Origin: Lithodes maja
Taxonomy: Eukaryota; Arthropoda; Malacostraca; Decapoda; Lithodidae
Direction of reading: 5' to 3'
Length of the DNA stretch: 64,000 nt
Assembly: GCA_037953745.1 (NCBI GenBank)
Contig: JBAKBP010007170.1
Span: 1-64,000, forward strand
The notes beneath the pieces are model-generated. The model had not been told where the DNA came from. It did no database searches and saw only the letters and a list, made by a program, of their open reading frames with translations. Made by a program: the position numbers and the translations under genes. Positions 10,318 to 19,964 of the stretch are shown here, one piece after another (within the stretch, counting starts at the first letter, position 1; each line of letters starts with the position of its first letter).

Positions 10318-12637
10318 GTACACATAGTACTCTAAACAATCCCTCCCCAATCTTGTTTGCAAATATCCAAGGCCTAAAAAATAGAACCACGAACAAAGTA
10401 CCATTTATTAGGGGCCTGCTAGAAGAAGGAAACGCTATATTTGCGGCTCTCACAGAAACTCACATTAAAGATCAGGAAGATAGTGAGGTATGGATTCCTG
10501 GTTACAACCTACATAGGGCGGACAGAACGCATAGATCACATGGAGGTGTAGCCTTGTACATACATGACTCACTGATATGTACTGAATTCCTAAATAACAG
10601 TAATGAAGTGGTGGAAATACTTGGAGTTAAAATAGAATCCCTAAATTTAGCAGTTATTGTTACATACAGGCCTCCAGACTCATCCCGAGAAGAATTCAAA
10701 ACCCAGCTCAACAAAATAAAATCAGAAGTGGAAACACTAGGGAACCCAACACCAAATATTATATGGCTAGGAGACTTTAACCTACCAAACATTAAATGGA
10801 GACAACTAGAAAACCAGTTAGTGGCAAATAACACCGGAGAAGCAAATACTAATACGAGAGAGCTTTTTGAACTTTGTGATATTTTTAGTCTTACCCAACA
10901 TATTGCTGAACCCACACGGGAAAACAATATCTTAGACCTGGTCTTCACTAACAACGACTCTCTAGTACACAGCATTAACATATCGGACACAACATACTCA
11001 GATCATAAATTAATTGAGATCAAAACAACCTTAGAAAGTGTACAGACAACCTCAGAATCGAGAACAAAAACCGACCCCTTCAGTAAATTTAACTTCAATA
11101 ACAAAAACATTAGGTGGGAAGAGGTAAATCAAGAAATGGAAGAAATAGACTGGGAAGATTTAATGGATAACCTGACACCAGCAGAATGTCTAGTCTTAAT
11201 AACAGAAACCATGACCCAAATCTGTAGCCACCATATACCTGCAAGACAAACAAAACGAAGAAGCAAACAAGATCGGGAAAGGAGGAGGCTGTACAGAAGA
11301 AGAAAATTACTCACACAAAGACGCACACATCAAAATCTACAGGATAGGCAAAAGGTCGAAATAGATAGAGAAATTGTGGAAATTGAACAAAGGCTAAGAA
11401 TATCATATGAACTACAACATATGGAAGAGGAGAGGAAAGCTATTGCAGGTATAAAGGAAAATTCCAAATACTTCTTTTCATACGCCAAACAAAAGGCTAA
11501 AACAACATCAAACATCGGCCCACTGAGCAAAGGGGACGGCTCTTTCACAGGGGACAAAAAGGAAATGAGCGAACTCTTAAGCAGGCAGTATGAATTGGCA
11601 TTCAGTGAGCCTGATGAAACAAAAGTCATCAGAGACCAAAATATATTTTTCATGGAAACCTCCCCCACGGAAACCCCTCAGATGCTGGATATTGATTTCG
11701 GTCCAAAAGACATAGAAGAGGCCATTTCCAACATGCCATCCCACTCAGCACCAGGCCCGGACTCATGGAATTCGATCCTAATGAAGAAATGTAAGGAAAA
11801 CCTCTCAAAACCCCTGGCTATAATGTGGAGAAGGAGTCTAGACACTGGTGACATACCAGATAGCTTGAAAAACGCAATAATTGCCCCACTGCATAAAGGA
11901 GGGAGTAAAGCACTACCAAAAAACTACCGCCCGGTAGCTCTAACCTCACATCATTAAAGTTTTCGAGCGAGTCCTGCGAAGCAAAATTTCAACATTCATG
12001 GAGACAAATGAACTACACAACACCGGTCAACATGGGTTCAGAGCGGGAAGATCATGTCTCTCACAACTTTTGGAACACTATGACAAAATTCTTAAAGCGC
12101 TAGAAGAAAAGAAAAACGTGGATGTCATTTACACCGATTTTGCTAAGGCATTTGATAAATGTGACCATGGTATAATAGCCCACAAACTGAAAGCAAAAGG
12201 TATAACTGGGAAAATCGGACGGTGGATATACAATTTCCTCGTAAACCGAAAACAATCAGTAGCAGTAAACCAAGTCACATCTGAGCCTTCGGATGTCAAA
12301 AGCTCAGTGCCCCAAGGAACAGTGCTAGCGCCCCTTCTGTTCCTCATACTAATCTGCGACATAGATACCAACACCAGACACAGTACGGTGTCGTCTTTTG
12401 CTGATGACACAAAATTAAGCAAGATAGTAAACACACAAGAGGACACGGGCCGACTGCAGGAAGACATGAATGTAGTGTTCCAGTGGACCAGGGAAAACAA
12501 CATGCAATTCAATGAGGAAAAATTCCAATTAATACGGTACGGAGATAATAATGGTGTTAAAGAAATTACAAATTACTTAACAGAATCTAACCACATAATA
12601 GAACGGAAAGACAGTGTGAAAGACCTTGGGGTATTAA
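10290..12637 (+). pseudogene. LINE-A ORF2: endonuclease-reverse transcriptase, part 1
   Basis: ORF2 starts at ATG 10,290, overlapping the ORF1 end. The apurinic-type endonuclease domain (residues about 20-240) shows FANIQGLKN, ALTETHIKD, GVALYIHD, WLGDFNLPNIKW and the final TYSDHKLIEI with the catalytic Asp-His. RT begins at about residue 470 (HSAPGPDSWNS and NYRPVALTS). One frameshift near 11,950 moves reading to the frame at 11,953-12,637 with GQHGFRAGRSC, DFAKAFDKCDH, SSVPQGTVLAPLLF and the catalytic box SSFADDTKLS at about 12,391. The frame runs into P2 after KDLGV. It continues at 16,709. All catalytic residues seen are intact. Confidence 0.85.
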
Positions 12638-13644
12638 CCCTCCAGCCCCGGGGGCTATAGCTTGCGACTGTGCTGCGGTACCGGGTGTTTTGACGATCTT
12701 TGGGCTATGTTAACTACTCTGTAAGTCAATGAACATGGCATGTAATGTTGTGAATAAAAAAGAATAATGTTCCACAAACCTTCCTCTGTCGAATGGCGTT
12801 GAGTAGAGGTCTCTAGCCCCTCTGGTTGCATAATGGTGAGCGCGGGAAGACGAGTGCTTTTCGGCGGCAAATTCTTCCCGCGTTCGGACGCGTCGCCCCG
12901 GCCATGGCTACGACGCACCTAGCCGCTCGTCGCGCCAAAGTATTTATCTCCCTTAGACGATTTTAGTGTTTGATATTGAGAATGTGATGTTTATTTGATA
13001 TTTTCTAGTTATTTTGAGGCCAATTATATAAAATATGTTTATTAGGGTATCACTGTCACTGATATTGCTAATTTTCACTCGATACCGTACATTTTATTCG
13101 TAATTGAGGTAGGTTATTGTTGTATTAGGCACTGATTATTCGTTATCACAGGTGTTTATTATACTTTGGCCATCAAATATTAGGTCTTGTGTCACTTTCA
13201 CTTTGACAAATATGCTTTAGAGAGTGTCACTGTCACTGATAATGCTCATTTTCACTCGATACCGTACATTTTATTAGTAATTGAGGTAGGTTATTGTTGT
13301 ATTAGGCACTGATTATTCATTATCACAGGTGTTTATTATACTTTGGCCATCACATATTAGGTCTTGTGTCACTTTCACTTAGTTATATGATTTGTAAACG
13401 TTTTATATACAATTTATTGTGTCTTTTTCACTGATTTATATATTTCTATAGGTTCTAATCATATGAATGTCACTTGGTATATATATATGTGTCACTTTCA
13501 CATATTATTATGGTGTAATTGTATTTGTATAAATGTTTTCATAATACATGACTTTTGTATAACAATAAATTGGTTTACTTCCACTTTTTGCCTATATATA
13601 TACTGTACATATTGTCATTATCTTTGGCACTTTCACCATGATTA
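12638..13644 (-). repeat. P2 3' region with tandem duplication and GTGAAAGTGACAC motifs
   Basis: Downstream of the transposase stop lies about 1 kb without a gene. A block of about 185 bp is present twice in tandem (about 13,045-13,225 and 13,230-13,405), with a few differences. The motif GTGTCACTTTCACT, or its reverse complement, recurs many times and also recurs downstream of the P1 and P7 genes. Near the tip is a segment shared by all piggyBac elements here (GTTGAGTAGAGGTCTCTAG at 12,809). Confidence 0.75.
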
Positions 13645-15756
13645 TTAGAACTCCAGCTTGGAGTGGTAATCAAAGAAGCACTCTAAAGCACAGAGTGCCA
13701 CCTTGCACTCCACACACTCCATGGTTGACTTTTTACCTGGCCTCGGCCTCACCCTGCTGTTGTAGCAGACATGGCACCGCTTCTGTTGTGTTCTTCCTGA
13801 TTCATTCTGAGGCAGGGAACCAAGCCTGTGCCTAATCAAGTATTGAGCACACTGCAAGCGGTCAATAACGGCGGGCCCAGGATGTGCCACTGCCCTCTGT
13901 GGCGTAGCATACTTCTCCAGGAGCTCCGTCAACATCTGCTTTTGGAACCTCCGCAGGCTATTGAACTTCATGGGTGTGTTCACATTCCGAAGCTTGTATA
14001 TATTGTAGGAATTCAGAACTGACATGTCCACCATATGCAGAAAGAACTTTTTGTACCATCTGCACGAGGTACGCAGGCAGTCAATGAAGCCTATCTGCAT
14101 GTCGGACTTGTCCACCAGCCTCATGTTGATGTTGTAGTCCAGGACAGCATCGGGCTTGGTCACCCTGGCCTGGGTGCGGCAATCCACCTTGCCAGTCTCC
14201 ACCATTTCCCCCTTGTGGATGGTGGTCAGGAGGTTGACCTTCCACTGGTCGTGCCAGTGGATAGCCAGAATGGGCCCCGACTTCTTCTTCAACACATCAC
14301 CTTTTTTGGTCTTTGGAGGGAAAGGTGGCATGCCCTTCCTTTTCCCTCGTACTGTGCCTACAGTCCCCGTCTTGCGCTCATGCAGGTACTGTGAGAGAGT
14401 GGGGGACGTGTAATAATTGTCCGTGTAGAGGACGTGATTCTTGTGAAAGTAGCGGTCCATCATGGCTTGCACCACTGCTCCGCCAAAGCCAATGAGGGGG
14501 TCCACAAGCAAGTCCCCTTCCTTCCCGTTGTAGACCAGGAAGTCCAGAACATAGCCAGTTTGGCAGTCGCACAGCACAAAGAATTTTATGCCAAAGCGAT
14601 GTCTTTTTGAGGGGATGTACTGCCGGAAGCTGTGTTTTCCCCGGAACAGCACAAGAGACTCGTCAATGACGACCTTGCGGAAGGGCTTGAAGTAGGAGGT
14701 GAAGCGTTCTCGCATCATCTCGTACAACGTCCTAATCTTCCACAGCTTGTCACCGAGGTGGACGTCGGTGTTGGTGACAAGATGGAGCGCTGCGAGGATA
14801 TCAAGGTACCGGTCGCGAGACATATATTTCCCGAAGGCAGGGGTGGATATCAGATCATTGGTGATCCAATAGTCAGGCAACCTATGCTTCTTGACATGAG
14901 GCATTAGCATGGTGAGTGCCAGGAACACCATGAACTCTTTATGAGTCACTGGGGTCCACTGCCTCATGTGGCCCTTGGTCACCTTGCCCAAAAAGTGGAC
15001 CTGGAATTGGTGCTGCTTATTTGTCTCTTTGACAACATAGCCTACCACCTCCTCATCAAAGAAGGCCTCAAATAGTTCGTGTGGTGGAGCATTGGGGCCT
15101 GCAGGAAAATTGGGGGTAATGCCTGAACCCTCCAGTACCTCATCAAAAGCTGGCACATCAGGGTTGTATCCATCCCCATCAACTACGTCTTGCCACTGAA
15201 AAACGTAGAATGGGTCTTGTCTATGCTGACGAGGAGCTCCAGCTGGTGGCCCAGCACGCCCACGGCCAACTCGGGAGGCGCGCGCCCTAGGGCGGCGAGG
15301 GCGTCGGCCAGCACGACGGGCAGCACGACGCCGGGCCAAGCGGATGGGTCGAGGGTCGTCGATGTCCATATAGTCATCGTCAGAGTGGTCATCTTGCCCT
15401 GACGGTGGACCTATGTAATCATGGCCAGAGTCTTCAGAGAGGTGCCCTTCATGATCATTGGCCCCCACATAATCTGGCGGGGAACCAGTGATGCGTGGGC
15501 GGCGTGCGGGTGGGCGAGGTGGGGAAGGAGTGGCAGGTGAGGCTGTGTCCCCCCGAGGTCCTGGGCTCCTTGGCCTGCGACGAGTGACAGAAAGCAATGT
15601 TTCACTGTCACTAGGCCCAGGTATTGGTGATGCGAGCTCAAAGACTTCTTCAGGAAGACATGTTGAAGGCGGGAGAGGTGGGGAGGACCGTGGGGAAAGT
15701 TGCGGGGACGTATGGCTGGGGCCGGCAGGGGTGGACGCCGCGGGAGCCTCGAACAA
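13645..15756 (-). CDS. P2 piggyBac transposase, DDD catalytic core and C-terminal Cys-rich domain
   Basis: This 703-codon minus-strand frame holds most of a piggyBac transposase, the enzyme that cuts and pastes the element at TTAA. Residues 1-195 are a disordered acidic/basic region. The core (about 215-600) contains MSRDRYLDILAALHL, VVIDESLVLFRG with the first Asp (about residue 364), HVLYTDNYYTSP with the second (about 444) and MRLVDKSDMQ with the third (about 547). The spacings of about 80 and 103 residues are close to the known D268/D346/D447 arrangement of the family. The last 55 residues form the C-terminal cysteine-rich zinc domain (RCHVCYNS, ECVECKVALC, FDYHSK). No stop interrupts the core. 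The N-terminus is in another frame upstream. Confidence 0.9.
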   Translation of the reverse strand: MFEAPAASTPAGPSHTSPQLSPRSSPPLPPSTCLPEEVFELASPIPGPSDSETLLSVTRRRPRSPGPRGDTASPATPSPPRPPARRPRITGSPPDYVGANDHEGHLSEDSGHDYIGPPSGQDDHSDDDYMDIDDPRPIRLARRRAARRAGRRPRRPRARASRVGRGRAGPPAGAPRQHRQDPFYVFQWQDVVDGDGYNPDVPAFDEVLEGSGITPNFPAGPNAPPHELFEAFFDEEVVGYVVKETNKQHQFQVHFLGKVTKGHMRQWTPVTHKEFMVFLALTMLMPHVKKHRLPDYWITNDLISTPAFGKYMSRDRYLDILAALHLVTNTDVHLGDKLWKIRTLYEMMRERFTSYFKPFRKVVIDESLVLFRGKHSFRQYIPSKRHRFGIKFFVLCDCQTGYVLDFLVYNGKEGDLLVDPLIGFGGAVVQAMMDRYFHKNHVLYTDNYYTSPTLSQYLHERKTGTVGTVRGKRKGMPPFPPKTKKGDVLKKKSGPILAIHWHDQWKVNLLTTIHKGEMVETGKVDCRTQARVTKPDAVLDYNINMRLVDKSDMQIGFIDCLRTSCRWYKKFFLHMVDMSVLNSYNIYKLRNVNTPMKFNSLRRFQKQMLTELLEKYATPQRAVAHPGPAVIDRLQCAQYLIRHRLGSLPQNESGRTQQKRCHVCYNSRVRPRPGKKSTMECVECKVALCALECFFDYHSKLEF

Positions 15757-15769
15757 AACTCTCTTACTT

Positions 15770-16513
15770 TCCTAATTTTTTTGATATATTTCCTACCTTT
15801 CCCCTTTTCGGCAGCAGTATGTCTCCTGTTGGGGGACCTAGGAGGCAAATAGGCCGAAAGTGGGGGGTCCTCAACCCTTGGCAATGGTGGGGGTGGTAGG
15901 GAAGAATGCGGGGCATCCGGGTCATCTTGGGTGGCGTGGGTAGATAAGGGAGACAATGGCGGACGAGAAGGGTCACCACGCTGACCCTCACTCACAGCCT
16001 CATCCTCACCAAGTATTTTTGCTTGTTCCCTAGCTGCCGCCTTCTCAAGTATTTTCTGCTTATACAAGTGTAGCTTGAAAGGCGATTTACCTGGGGAAGG
16101 GCTTGGAGTCGTGTCACTTATGCGAAATTTGGTGAGTGACCTTGAACTCTCCCACTCACTCACTCTCTCAAGTTCACTGTCTTTAGGTAAACCAGCTTCC
16201 TCAACAACTGGTACATCACCTTCATCACTCTCATCACTGTCATGTTCTCTCGCAAATCCCAGGAATTGCTCTTCTTTCTCACTCTCATGGCCATAATCAC
16301 TCGACTTATAATTACTGGAGTCGTCACTGACTATATCATCAACACTATACTTGGCATCAGCACGCTCATATAGTCTCAATGTCGTCTCAATACCTCCGGG
16401 AGATAACACATTTAGGCGATGGCGTCGGGGTAAGGCGCGACGAACTAGCAAGGGCGTCGTAGGAAGCACGGTATCGGACACAGCGGAATCACTATTTGGC
16501 GTACTGTCCATGA
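15770..16513 (-). pseudogene. P2 transposase N-terminal region (separate frame)
   Basis: The minus-strand frame starting at the ATG near 16,511 (MDSTPNSDSAVSD) runs to about 15,770 in a different frame from the catalytic ORF. Its start resembles the P7 protein (MDTSPKSYSLVSD, then ALTPGGIE against LSPGGIE), so this is the true N-terminus. It is rich in Ser, Asp, Glu and Pro. The change of frame near 15,770 is either a single indel or a short intron. Sequence there (AAGGTAGGAAATA on the minus strand) has a weak donor-like GTAGG but no convincing acceptor, so I favour a frameshift. Confidence 0.7.
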
Positions 16514-16704
16514 TGGCGTCGGGGTAGATACTGTTGCTGTGGCGTCGTTTACGCCGGGTGGCGCCACCTACCGTCCCATGATACCAAAAATGTACGCACG
16601 GCATTCGAAAGCACGCACGCAAGCAATGGGCGTTCAAGAGCCCTTCCGGGTTGCGCGGACCGAGGTTGTTATGGGCGTTCAAGAGCCCTTCCGGGTTCGA
16701 GGGG

Positions 16705-17437
16705 TTAATGTCTGAAAATATGGGTTTCAAAGTACATAACCAGGTCAAAGTGGCGGCTGCGAAACGTCTTAACGGGTTGGATTCTGCGTACTTTTAAAAC
16801 ACGCGGGGAATTGCCTATGATAACGCTCTTCAAATCTCTAGTGCTACCGCGGCTTGAATACTGTAGCGTATTAACATCCCCATACAAAGCAGGTGAAATA
16901 AATGACGTAGAGAGTGTACAAAGAAATTTCACTTCGCATATAAGTTCGATAAAACATCTACACTATTGGGAGCGTTTAAGAGCACTGAATCTGTACTCAC
17001 TGGAACGTAGAAGAGAACGTTACCTAATAATATACACGTGGAAAATCGCAGAGGGTTTAGTACCAAACCTACATACTCCGATAGTCATGAAATTCAGTGA
17101 TAGGAGAGGCTGGGAATGCGAAATCCCCCGGATGAATAACAGGGGTGCTATGGGCTCTCTGCGAGAGGGCTGGTTATCACACAGAGGCCCACGTCTCTTC
17201 AACAAACTCCCACGGCGAGTAAGAGACATGAGGGACATCTCGTTAGACAACTTCAATAGAGCCCTAGATGTCGAACTGCAAAAAGTTCCAGATGAGCCCA
17301 TCCTCGCAAGGGAGCGAGCTGTCGCTTCAAACAGTCTACTGCACCAGATCACCACCCACAACGAGGGGCGTCGCGCTCCTTGGTGCCGCTAGAAGAGCGG
17401 CGAACACATCAAAAGGTATCAAAAGGTAAGGTAAGGT
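16705..17437 (+). pseudogene. LINE-A ORF2, part 2: C-terminal region and 3' tail
   Basis: Immediately after P2's right TTAA the LINE-A RT continues (MSENMGFKVHNQVKVAA, 16,708 onward). After frame damage near 16,790 an open stretch to 17,392 follows, with FKSLVLPRLEYCSVL, DVESVQRNFTSHI, YWERLRALNLYSLERRRERY and LFNKLPRRVRDM. These are thumb and C-terminal landmarks of CR1-like RTs. Repeats of AAGGTA/AAAAGGT follow the stop to about 17,437. The presence of both halves on either side of a TTAA-flanked element shows that P2 is younger than LINE-A. Confidence 0.85.
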
Positions 17438-19115
17438 GGACATGGTCAGCTTGCCGACGCCGATGCCCCTGGGCCTGCGCGTGGGCGTGGGCGAGCAGGG
17501 CGTCCGCGTGGCCAAGGGCGTGTGCCTGCTGCAGCTGCACGTGCTCGAGCATCCGACCTGTTTGTGTGGACAGATGGGGCTGATTTTGAGCCAGATTGTC
17601 CTGCCTTTGACGAGGTACAGATGAGTTCCGGGGTGTCACCAGCATATCCCTGTGGCCCAAATGCTACCCCCAGTGAACTTTTCTGTGGCTTCTATGACAA
17701 TGAAGTCATGGAATACCTCGTCGAGGAGACCAACAACCATCATGACATCTGTGCCAACTTTCTTGGCAGGAAGACCAGTGCCAAGATGGTGGCATGGAGA
17801 GCTGTCACTGTGGCAGAACTACTGTATATGTGTTCTTGGCACTCACAATGCTGATGACACATACAGTATAAGGAAGCACGTTCTGGCCGACTACTGGATC
17901 ACTGGCGATCTCATAACGACTCCAGCATTTGGCAAGTACATGTCCAGGGACAGGTACTTTTACATCCTCTCCTATCTCCACCTGACCAACAACATGCATG
18001 TCCACCTTACCGACACACTATGGAAGATCAGGAAGCTGTATGACATGATACGTCATCGGTTCACCACCTACCTGATTCCTTTCCAGAAGATGTGCCTCGA
18101 CGAGTCTCTGGTCCTGTTCCGTGGTAGGCTGCACTTCCGACAGTATATCCCGTCCAAGAGACACTGCTTCGGCATCAAGCTCTTCGTCCTCTGCGACTGT
18201 TTGACGGGGTATGTGCTGGACTTTGTGGTCTACAGCGGCAGGGGTTGAGAAATTGAGCCTGACCCCTTGGTTTTGGCGGCGCTGTAGTAAAGAAAATGAT
18301 GGAGAGGCACTTCCATAAGAACCACATCCTCTACACAGATAACTACTACACGTCGCCTATCCTGACCAAGTACAGTACCTCCATGACCGCAAGACCGGAA
18401 CTGTCGGCACAGTCAAGGCCAAGAGGAAGGGCATGCCAGGCTACCCAACCAAGACGAAGAAGACGGACATCTTCCACAAGAAGAGTGGCCCCATCCTCTC
18501 CATCCACTGGCATGACCAGCGGAAGGTCAACCTCCTCACCACATGCCACAAGACCGAGATGGTCGCCACAGGGAAGGTGGACCGAAGAACCAAGAACCCC
18601 GTCCAGAAACCAGCTGCTGTCCTGGACTACAACATCAACATGCGCCTCATCGACAAGTCCGACATGCAGATGGGCTTCATCGACTGCCTGCGAACATCTT
18701 GCAGGTGGTACAAGAAGTTTATCCTGCATACGGTAGATATGTCGGTCCTCAATGCCTACAACATCTACCGTCTGAGGACTCCAGGAGCCAAGAAGTACAA
18801 GTCCCTGCGGAAGTTCCACAAGCAGGTGATACTTGAGCTCCTGGCTAAGCATGCAGAACCTGGGAGACCACTACAAGGACCAGGCCAGCTGGACAGAACG
18901 GGGTGTGCCGACTTCTTCAGGAGGCACCAGCTCAACTTTCAATGCTCCTTTCAATGCACCCGGTAGTCGGGTTAGAAGCCAGAAGGGTACCATGTCTGCA
19001 GCCACACAACTCGCAGACCCCACAAAGTAAAAAAAACAACATGGCAATGCCTCGAGTGTGAAGTGGCACTGTGTGCTGGACGGTGCTTCAATGACTTTCA
19101 CACTCTCCAACAATT
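17438..19115 (+). pseudogene. P1 piggyBac transposase catalytic core, frameshifted
   Basis: This is clearly homologous to the P2 transposase but spread over several frames: 17,522-17,850 (FVWTDGADFEPDCPAFDE), 17,850-18,248 (DYWITGDLITTPAFGKYM and CLDESLVLFRG with the first Asp), about 18,290-18,370 (ILYTDNYYTSP, second Asp) and 18,433-18,966 (SGPILSIHWHDQRKVN and MRLIDKSDMQMG, third Asp). At least three frame breaks occur, one near 18,240 where a stop replaces GKEG. The C-terminal Cys-rich domain is degraded but visible (CLECEVALC-like residues at about 19,050-19,075). All three catalytic aspartate codons survive, yet the gene cannot make a full protein. It is older than P2, judging by decay. 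Confidence 0.85.
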
Positions 19116-19964
19116 TTGAAGTGCCTGTGACAATAACAGTGAAAGTGACACTCTAAAATGTAGGCTAAGAATAATATAAAGTAATAAATGAAAGTGAAAG
19201 AGATACAAATAACTAATAATAAGTGCCCTCATAACAATATGAACAAGTGAAAGTGACGCTATATATATTATTATCTTACCTAACAATACATAAAAGTGAA
19301 AATGACACTATCAATTATCACAGTCCAGTGAAAGTGACACTATAATAATAATAAAACTAAGTATAAGTGAAAGAGACACACATAAGTAATAATAAGTGCC
19401 TTCATAACAATATGAACAAGTGAAAGTGACACTATATATATTATTAGCTTACCTAATAATACATTAGAATAGTTGAGTGAACACTGAACACGTGGTCATT
19501 TGGAGTAAGGGGTCGGGCGCAAGTTCGACTAGATAATAGTCCATCAGGCGCCTGGCCCGGGGGGACGATTAATATGAAGGGTGTGCCTGGAAGTGTGGTG
19601 GGAGGGCTTGTGGCTTTGGCTCCGCTGCATGTCTGCCTGCCGAGATCGGAACCTCTCCGGGTGGTCAGGGGCCGGGGGAGTGCTGGAGCGACCTTGGTAA
19701 CCCTGGTCTCTGGGTCTTCTCCTGGGTGACCTGGATGTGTGTGAGTTTGTGTTTTTTATCTGTGTTTATTTTTTGTTTTATGTTGTTTTTGTGTTTTCCC
19801 TGTTCTTGCTCTGTCTTGAGTCGGCTACCCCCAAAATGGGGATTGGGCCTGAGCATATAGATAGATAGATAGAATAATACATAAAAGTGAAAATTACACC
19901 ATCAACTATCAAAGTCCAGTGAAAATGACGCTAATAATCATAATAATAAAACTAAGTAATAAGA
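19116..19964 (+). repeat. P1 3' region: repeated GTGAAAGTGACAC units
   Basis: AT-rich, non-coding sequence downstream of the P1 transposase. A unit of about 180 bp is repeated about twice (from about 19,140 and again from about 19,325), each with several copies of AGTGAAAGTGACAC. It is interrupted by the RTE-2 fragment at 19,465-19,872, then continues to the RTE-1 insertion. The same motif family lies downstream of the P2 and P7 genes. Confidence 0.75.
19465..19872 (+). mobile_element. RTE-2 LINE 3' untranslated fragment with GATA tail and 10-bp TSD
   Basis: A 408-bp insertion flanked by AATAATACAT at 19,455-19,464 and 19,873-19,882. It ends in (ATAG)n. The body (around CGCCTGGCCCGG, CCTCTCCGGGTGGTC and CTTGAGTCGGCTACCCCC) is shared with 28,700-28,975, 41,690-41,930 and, reversed, 42,954-43,320, and at 28,350-28,975 it follows an RTE-type RT C-terminus. 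This marks it as a 5'-truncated LINE 3' end. Confidence 0.85.

Larger units (their letters stand above)
12638..16704 (-). mobile_element. P2: near-complete piggyBac element (TTAA target duplication)
   Basis: Flanked by TTAA at 12,634-12,637 and 16,705-16,708, it is 4,067 bp long. The left end is CCCTCCAGCCCCGGGG and the right end, inverted, is CCCCTCGAACCCGG. The transposase gene is on the minus strand, so its 5' side is at the right. The right arm holds two direct copies of the palindromic unit GGGCTCTTGAACGCCC separated by about 50 bp. It is inserted in the RT gene of LINE-A, whose frame continues on the far side. Confidence 0.9.
9124..17437 (+). mobile_element. LINE-A: CR1-like non-LTR retrotransposon, split by P2
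   Basis: Container entry. ORF1 (PHD plus CCCH fingers) overlaps ORF2 (endonuclease plus RT) by 28 nt. ORF2 is interrupted at a TTAA by piggyBac P2 and resumes at 16,709. The 3' end runs out in a short pentanucleotide-like tail (AAGGT repeats, about 17,410-17,437), after which P1 transposase sequence resumes. The 5' boundary is uncertain. A PHD finger in ORF1 and a short tandem 3' tail fit the CR1 clade. Confidence 0.75.

Noticed and set aside
13045..13405. Possible CRISPR-like array (regular repeats downstream of P2)
   Set aside because: This is a two-copy tandem duplication with interspersed motifs in a eukaryotic transposon 3' region. There are no uniform spacers and no cas genes.
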